Source of the DNA: Parachlamydiales bacterium
GTDB lineage: Bacteria; Chlamydiota; Chlamydiia; Chlamydiales; Simkaniaceae
Reading direction: 5' to 3'
Assembly (NCBI GenBank): GCA_030641465.1
Contig: DAOWHK010000032.1
Span: forward strand, 1 to 10,653
Length of the DNA: 10,653 nucleotides
Each line of letters begins with the position of its first letter. Within the stretch, counting starts at the first letter, position 1. The position numbers and the translations under genes are program-made. The notes under the pieces are model-generated. The model saw nothing but the letters and a program-made list of their open reading frames with translations. It made no database searches and was not told the origin of the DNA. Positions 7,309-10,653 of the stretch are shown here, in pieces.

Positions 7309-7493
7309 CAATTTATTAATTGACCTTCAGCAACAGAACCTCTTTCTTCCCCACCAAGCTGCTTAATTTCTTCTGAGGCCATCCTTTGATTAATCAAAGA
7401 TATTGCAAACAAGCTTAGCAACAAGCAACAAACAAAGATTACTACAACCCATTCCTTATGGAACAAGCGCTCATCATCATCTTCCGACCACAC
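7308..7493 (-). CDS. small putative single-pass membrane protein, unknown family
   Basis: I start this frame at GTG 7493, which has GGGGA 8 bases upstream; TTG at 7496 or 7535 would be alternatives. It gives 61 residues. They comprise a short acidic N-terminus (WSEDDDERL), one strong hydrophobic segment at about 15-34 (WVVVIFVCCLLLSLFAISLI), and a polar tail rich in Glu and Gly. There is no cleavable signal peptide pattern, so a membrane anchor is the likeliest reading. It lies about 115 bases after the second paralogue of the upstream pair, on the same strand. Its stop overlaps the ATG of the next short frame, and that region looks decayed, so this may be the surviving 5' part of a longer gene rather than a complete one. 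Function cannot be assigned. Confidence 0.45.
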   Translation of the reverse strand: MWSEDDDERLFHKEWVVVIFVCCLLLSLFAISLINQRMASEEIKQLGGEERGSVAEGQLIN

Positions 7494-7609
7494 CAATCTT
7501 TTCCCCAAATACAGACTATGCACAAAGCAAATCAACCTTTAGAGCTGCTTGCCAAAGGCTTAAATTGTTTTATGCACAAAAGGCGTAACCCACCTTGCTA
7601 TTACTGCTA

Positions 7610-8338
7610 TTATCCACCCAAAGGATTGTTTTGCTCAGATTGTATTGTATTAACTTCTGCCTGAATCATAAAACCATTGGTCGTACAGAGTAAACTTATC
7701 GAGGATAATGTCAACATCATGATAGGAGAAACAGACAATACAGCACACTCGGCCAATTGACCCAGCAGACTTAATGCTACAATTGACACATTCCTGACTG
7801 CACTGTAAAAGGTTTTTGTGTCTTTTAGACTATTGATCCTTTCTTGAGTTCCTGTTTCTGCAATTGCTCTAGACCTCGCCGAATACAGCTTAATCCCATC
7901 ATCAATTGCATTATTTCCCATAGAGTAGATGGTCGACACGCTCTTTACCGCAGAAAAGGAGGACGTCGCAGCTCCGAGGGGAAGAACATCTGCCTTTCCA
8001 AGCCAAAGAGCGCTTTTACAAACAGACCCTATTAAAGAACTAGTTGCTCGCGAAACGTCTCTTACCCCACCCGAAGAGACTATTGAAGAAAAATCAACCA
8101 TTTCCTTTGGCAGCGTTGCTAAATCGAACGCACCATCACAAAGCTTAAGTCCTTTTGTCAGATTTCCTAAATCAACAATCTCGTGATCAATTAGCTCAAT
8201 CTCAGCATATTTTCCGATCTCGCCAAGCCAAAGGGCTAAATCTTTTACGCAGCGATTTACATACTTCGTCTTTTCATCACTAAAATCTGCTAAATAATCT
8301 AGAACCCCTATTTCTCTTGGTGCTACTGCTACTGCCAT
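7610..8338 (-). CDS. putative inclusion-membrane-type protein, second of a tandem paralogous pair
   Basis: No housekeeping family recognised. The start is ATG 8338 (MAVAVAPREIGVLDYL), with AGGAG 7 bases upstream overlapping the stop of the preceding gene. The longer open frame to 8413 would run into that gene. The product has 242 residues: a mostly helical, Ser/Ala/Leu-rich body, then two adjacent hydrophobic segments at about 183-201 and 204-221 separated by a short SVSP turn, then a short polar tail (EVNTIQSEQNNPLGG). This bilobed hydrophobic hairpin is the hallmark of chlamydial Inc proteins, which are type III secreted into the inclusion membrane; here it lies at the C-terminus. The second lobe matches that of the upstream neighbour (LTLSSISLLCTTNGF against LSLASIALISGTYEF), and weaker matches run along the whole length. 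In Chlamydia this slot between fmt and rplC holds Cap1 (CT529). The Inc role is inferred from architecture and position only. Confidence 0.75.
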   Translation of the reverse strand: MAVAVAPREIGVLDYLADFSDEKTKYVNRCVKDLALWLGEIGKYAEIELIDHEIVDLGNLTKGLKLCDGAFDLATLPKEMVDFSSIVSSGGVRDVSRATSSLIGSVCKSALWLGKADVLPLGAATSSFSAVKSVSTIYSMGNNAIDDGIKLYSARSRAIAETGTQERINSLKDTKTFYSAVRNVSIVALSLLGQLAECAVLSVSPIMMLTLSSISLLCTTNGFMIQAEVNTIQSEQNNPLGG

Positions 8339-8345
8339 ACGAATT

Positions 8346-8350
8346 CTCCT
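8346..8350 (-). promoter_or_regulatory. ribosome binding site between the two paralogues
   Basis: AGGAG overlaps the TAG stop of the first paralogue and lies 7 bases before the ATG at 8338. It fixes the start of the second paralogue and implies that both are translated from one message. Confidence 0.7.
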
Positions 8351-9116
8351 ATCTAGCTGGTTGAACGATATAATTAATATGATCTCGAATATCTGCGCTT
8401 CTACTAAACTCATATGTTCCAGAGATTAACGCTATAGATGCGAGTGATAATATAAGCTGTGACGGAAGAACTAATTCAGTCCAGATATAGGAAGCAGTAA
8501 GCAACGCGCATATTGCAAGTTTTGTCACCCTCTTGATAACCTTCCACATATTTCTTGATATAATGGACGCAGCACAATCATTTGTAACTTGCTCTCTTAA
8601 GCCAACACCGACATCTTTAGCTTCTTTTTTATTTAAAGTTGGCGGGGCTAAAAGCGTCTGTACATCATCATATGATTGACTTGCAAACATTAGCGTTGCA
8701 AAGCCTGTACATGTCGCATCAATCTCAGGCATTGAACCAGAAAAATCGTACGCCTTTATTGCGTGCACTAAATCTAACACTTCACAAGAACAAGCTATAG
8801 TCCCGGCAAGTTTTGTAAGTCCGGGCCTAATTCCAGTAATCTCACCGGCACTCACCTCTCTCCCATGCCACCAGTCGCTGAAGTTATTTACAGTGTCTCT
8901 TGCACAAATAAATGTATTTGTCACAGAAAATCCTTTTGCAGCAAGAGATGCGCCGGCATTCAAATTTCCAATACCGGAAGACTCAGATGAGTCCTGAGCC
9001 AGCTTCAGCCATGAAGTAACATTTTTAATCCCCTTCCAAAAACTTTCCGTCTCTTGAGAACCATAATTTGCAAATCGCTCAAAACTTGATGTTTGAAATT
9101 CTACCGGTGTTGCCAT
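8349..9116 (-). CDS. putative inclusion-membrane-type protein, first of a tandem paralogous pair
   Basis: No known enzyme or structural family recognised. It starts at ATG 9116 (MATPVEFQTSSFERF), preceded by GGGGAGA 4 bases upstream and by a good promoter. The product has 255 residues: a polar, Ser/Thr-rich N-terminus, helical segments with Cys and Trp scattered (for example ICARDTVNNFSDWWHG and LAGTIACSCEVLDLVHAI), and a C-terminal pair of hydrophobic stretches at about 197-213 and 216-233 joined around LVLPSQ. A basic-acidic tail (SRSADIRDHI) follows. The paired hydrophobic lobes resemble Inc proteins. It is paralogous to the downstream gene, with shared order of motifs (IKNVTSWLKL against VKDLALWLGE near the N-terminus) and a very similar last lobe. 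It lies directly after fmt, the location of Cap1 in Chlamydia. No Sec signal peptide is seen, which fits type III export. Stop is TAG. Function inferred only. Confidence 0.78.
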   Translation of the reverse strand: MATPVEFQTSSFERFANYGSQETESFWKGIKNVTSWLKLAQDSSESSGIGNLNAGASLAAKGFSVTNTFICARDTVNNFSDWWHGREVSAGEITGIRPGLTKLAGTIACSCEVLDLVHAIKAYDFSGSMPEIDATCTGFATLMFASQSYDDVQTLLAPPTLNKKEAKDVGVGLREQVTNDCAASIISRNMWKVIKRVTKLAICALLTASYIWTELVLPSQLILSLASIALISGTYEFSRSADIRDHINYIVQPAR

Positions 9117-9151
9117 CTGCTCTCCCCAAAATTTATTTCTTAAAAAGAAGG

Positions 9152-9180
9152 AATATAAGCAAACATGAAATAAATGTAAA
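9152..9180 (-). promoter_or_regulatory. sigma70-type promoter for the paralogous membrane-protein pair
   Basis: On the minus strand TTTACA (9180-9175) and TATATT (9157-9152) are separated by exactly 17 bases. Each is one or two changes from the consensus hexamer. Start of transcription would fall near 9145, about 29 bases before the ATG at 9116. It lies in the 81-base gap between fmt and the first paralogue, so the pair can be expressed independently of lpxA-fmt. No intrinsic terminator is evident in that gap. Confidence 0.6.
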
Positions 9181-9197
9181 TTGTATTTAAAGAAATA

Positions 9198-10148
9198 TCA
9201 AAGATTTTTTTGAAATTTAGGCTGGGAAAATCCCCTTACGAAAAGCTCTGCTGTCATCCGCTTTTTCCCTTCCGGTTGAACCTCAAGCAGCTGAAGCGCT
9301 GACTTTCCACATGCCACCACAAAATTCCCTTGATGATAAGACAGTATTTTACCGGGAGGCTCCTGCACTTCGAAGTCTAAAATTTTTGTTTGATAAACCT
9401 TGAGGCGTTTTACAACACCTTTAAATTCCATTAGCGCATAAGCACCAGGTTTTGAAGATAAGGCGCGAATCTGATCATGAATCTCTTTGGCTGTCCGACT
9501 CCAATTGATAAGACAGTCTATGGAGGTAATTTTTTTAGCAAAGGTTGCGTCTTCATGTTTTTGAGGAATTTTTGTAATTGTTTGATCCTCATACTGCTTG
9601 AGAATTTTTACGACCAAGTCTGATGCAGCAGACTTAAGCTCCTCTTCTAAGGCATCAAAATTCATGTTAGGTAAAATGGGTACAATTTTTTGCCCTAAAA
9701 TGTCTCCTGCATCCATTTTTGACACCATTTCAATAATAGTAACACCGGTTTCTTTCTCACCTGCCATAATAGCTCGTTGAATAGGTGCTGCCCCACGAAA
9801 TTTTGGCAAGAGACTTGTGTGTATATTTATACACCCTATTTTAGGCAGGTCCAACAAATGCTGTTTGATAATCTCTCCATATGCTACGACAACAAATAAA
9901 TCTGCCTGGAGAGGTGCAAGTATTTTTTCAAACTCTAGGGTTGATGCTATTTCTGGCTGAAATATAGGCAGAGATGGCGCAATCGCTAACCCTTTTTCCT
10001 TTACAGAAGAGGGCATAGGCTTGCCTGATCTATTACGTGGCTTATCTGGCCTTGTAACAATAGCTAAGATATTAAAAGAATTTTTGAGCAGATCGCTAAA
10101 AATTTTTGCAGCAAATGGAGACGTTCCAAAAAAAATAATGCTCAACAT
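9198..10148 (-). CDS. fmt: methionyl-tRNA formyltransferase
   Basis: Transfers the formyl group from 10-formyltetrahydrofolate to Met-tRNA of the initiator type, in the cytosol, making the fMet start residue. The product has 316 residues, the usual length. The N-terminal formyltransferase domain starts with IIFFGTSPFAAKIF and has the RPDKPRNRSGKPMPSSVK loop (about 33-50), typical of Fmt. The catalytic residues are Asn108 and His110 in INIHTSLLP and Asp146 in KMDAGD. The C-terminal tRNA-binding domain (about 205-316) contains LINWSRTAKEIHDQIRALSSKPGA. The ATG is 3 bases after the lpxA stop, so the two genes are co-transcribed, as in Chlamydia. No anomalies. Confidence 0.98.
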   Translation of the reverse strand: MLSIIFFGTSPFAAKIFSDLLKNSFNILAIVTRPDKPRNRSGKPMPSSVKEKGLAIAPSLPIFQPEIASTLEFEKILAPLQADLFVVVAYGEIIKQHLLDLPKIGCINIHTSLLPKFRGAAPIQRAIMAGEKETGVTIIEMVSKMDAGDILGQKIVPILPNMNFDALEEELKSAASDLVVKILKQYEDQTITKIPQKHEDATFAKKITSIDCLINWSRTAKEIHDQIRALSSKPGAYALMEFKGVVKRLKVYQTKILDFEVQEPPGKILSYHQGNFVVACGKSALQLLEVQPEGKKRMTAELFVRGFSQPKFQKNL

Positions 10149-10151
10149 AAA

Positions 10152-10653
10152 TTAATTACAAGAAACTGTTTTTCCATCTAACAAATCCTCAATTCCTGCC
10201 AAGCCCTCTTCATTAGCATCCTGCGTAGCTGTCACTCCTTGCAAACCAATTAACCCTCTTTTAGAAGAGTGGCAAAAGTCTATCCAATGCTCTATTACTT
10301 CATTTTTTTTCAGTTTAGTTTCTATAAGAGCAAGCGCTTCAGAAAAATGCAGCCCAGACCTGTAGATCAATTTAAATGCTTTTGACAATTCACTGCGATA
10401 TTCTATTGGAAATTTATGCCTTTTCAGACCGATTAAATTTAACCCCCCAAGTTTATAAGGAGATCCTGCTCCAATCGTATAAGGAGGGACATCATTTGTA
10501 ATACGACTAAGCCCGCCAACCATCGCGTAACATCCAATTTTGCAAAATTGATGAATTGGCGTCATTCCGCCAATAATCGCATGATCTTCAATAATTACAT
10601 GTCCTGCAAGCATTGCTCCGTTGGACATAATTACATGATTTCCCACTTCACAA
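10152..10653 (-). CDS. lpxA: UDP-N-acetylglucosamine acyltransferase, N-terminus cut by window edge
   Basis: First enzyme of lipid A synthesis: it moves a 3-hydroxyacyl chain from acyl carrier protein to UDP-GlcNAc in the cytosol. The visible 166 residues run off the right edge, so the first ~110-120 residues, including the catalytic His region, are not seen. What remains shows hexapeptide repeats of the left-handed beta helix (VGNHVI, LAGHVI, IGGMTP, IGCYAM), the substrate-binding His in LAGH and IHQF, then DVPPYTIGAGSP, GLNLIGLKRHKF and the helical C-terminal domain (KLIYRSG, SSKRGLI). E. coli LpxA ends at about RGLIR. Here about 31 further residues follow (up to DGKTVSCN), a C-terminal tail of unknown role. 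Upstream fabZ and lpxC would be expected, by analogy with Chlamydia. Confidence 0.97.
   Translation of the reverse strand, partial: CEVGNHVIMSNGAMLAGHVIIEDHAIIGGMTPIHQFCKIGCYAMVGGLSRITNDVPPYTIGAGSPYKLGGLNLIGLKRHKFPIEYRSELSKAFKLIYRSGLHFSEALALIETKLKKNEVIEHWIDFCHSSKRGLIGLQGVTATQDANEEGLAGIEDLLDGKTVSCN

Noticed and set aside
6921..7609. tRNA gene, CRISPR array or insertion sequence in the gene-poor stretch
   Set aside because: No cloverleaf, TTC-loop pattern, regularly spaced repeats, terminal inverted repeats or transposase-like frame could be found.
8339..8413. Longer second paralogue starting near 8413
   Set aside because: It would overlap the end of the first paralogue by about 65 bases; ATG 8338 has a strong AGGAG site and matches the paralogue's N-terminal layout.

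Overview
This AT-rich window reads almost entirely on the minus strand. It looks like a chromosomal segment of a member of the Chlamydiae, probably an environmental (non-Chlamydia) lineage. The main reason is gene order. Read in the direction of transcription (right to left) it runs lpxA, fmt, two membrane-type proteins of no conserved housekeeping family, a small membrane ORF, then rplC-rplD-rplW-rplB-rpsS-rplV-rpsC-rplP-rpmC-rpsQ-rplN-rplX-rplE-rpsH-rplF. From established knowledge, Chlamydia has lpxA-fmt-(CT529/Cap1 inclusion membrane protein)-rplC, and its S10-type cluster starts at rplC without rpsJ. Both hold here. The family or genus cannot be fixed from this sequence alone.

Layout by position: 1-6920 is a tightly packed ribosomal protein operon of 15 genes, with gaps of about 0-25 bases and one-base overlaps. 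It joins the S10-type cluster to the start of the spc-type cluster, and rplF runs off the left edge. 6921-7307 is a leader/intergenic stretch with a weak promoter candidate, a perfect 7+5+7 dyad and short overlapping reading-frame remnants. 7308-7493 is a 61-residue membrane ORF. 7610-9116 holds two tandem, divergent paralogues, each ending in a paired hydrophobic hairpin, preceded by a good sigma70-type promoter (TTTACA-N17-TATATT). 9198-10148 is fmt (methionyl-tRNA formyltransferase), and 10152-10653 is the C-terminal part of lpxA (lipid A synthesis).

Two points stand out. First, the essential gene rplD (L4) carries an in-frame TAG at codon 60, just before the conserved loop, with the same reading frame intact on both sides. 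TAG ends at least four other genes here, so code reassignment is unlikely. A recent mutation, a sequence error or readthrough remain. Second, the two paralogous bilobed-hydrophobic proteins occupy the slot that holds the inclusion membrane protein Cap1 in Chlamydia, which makes them good candidates for lineage-specific, duplicated Inc-type secreted effectors. Most of the window is otherwise ordinary housekeeping: translation (ribosomal proteins, initiator tRNA formylation) beside outer-membrane lipid A synthesis.
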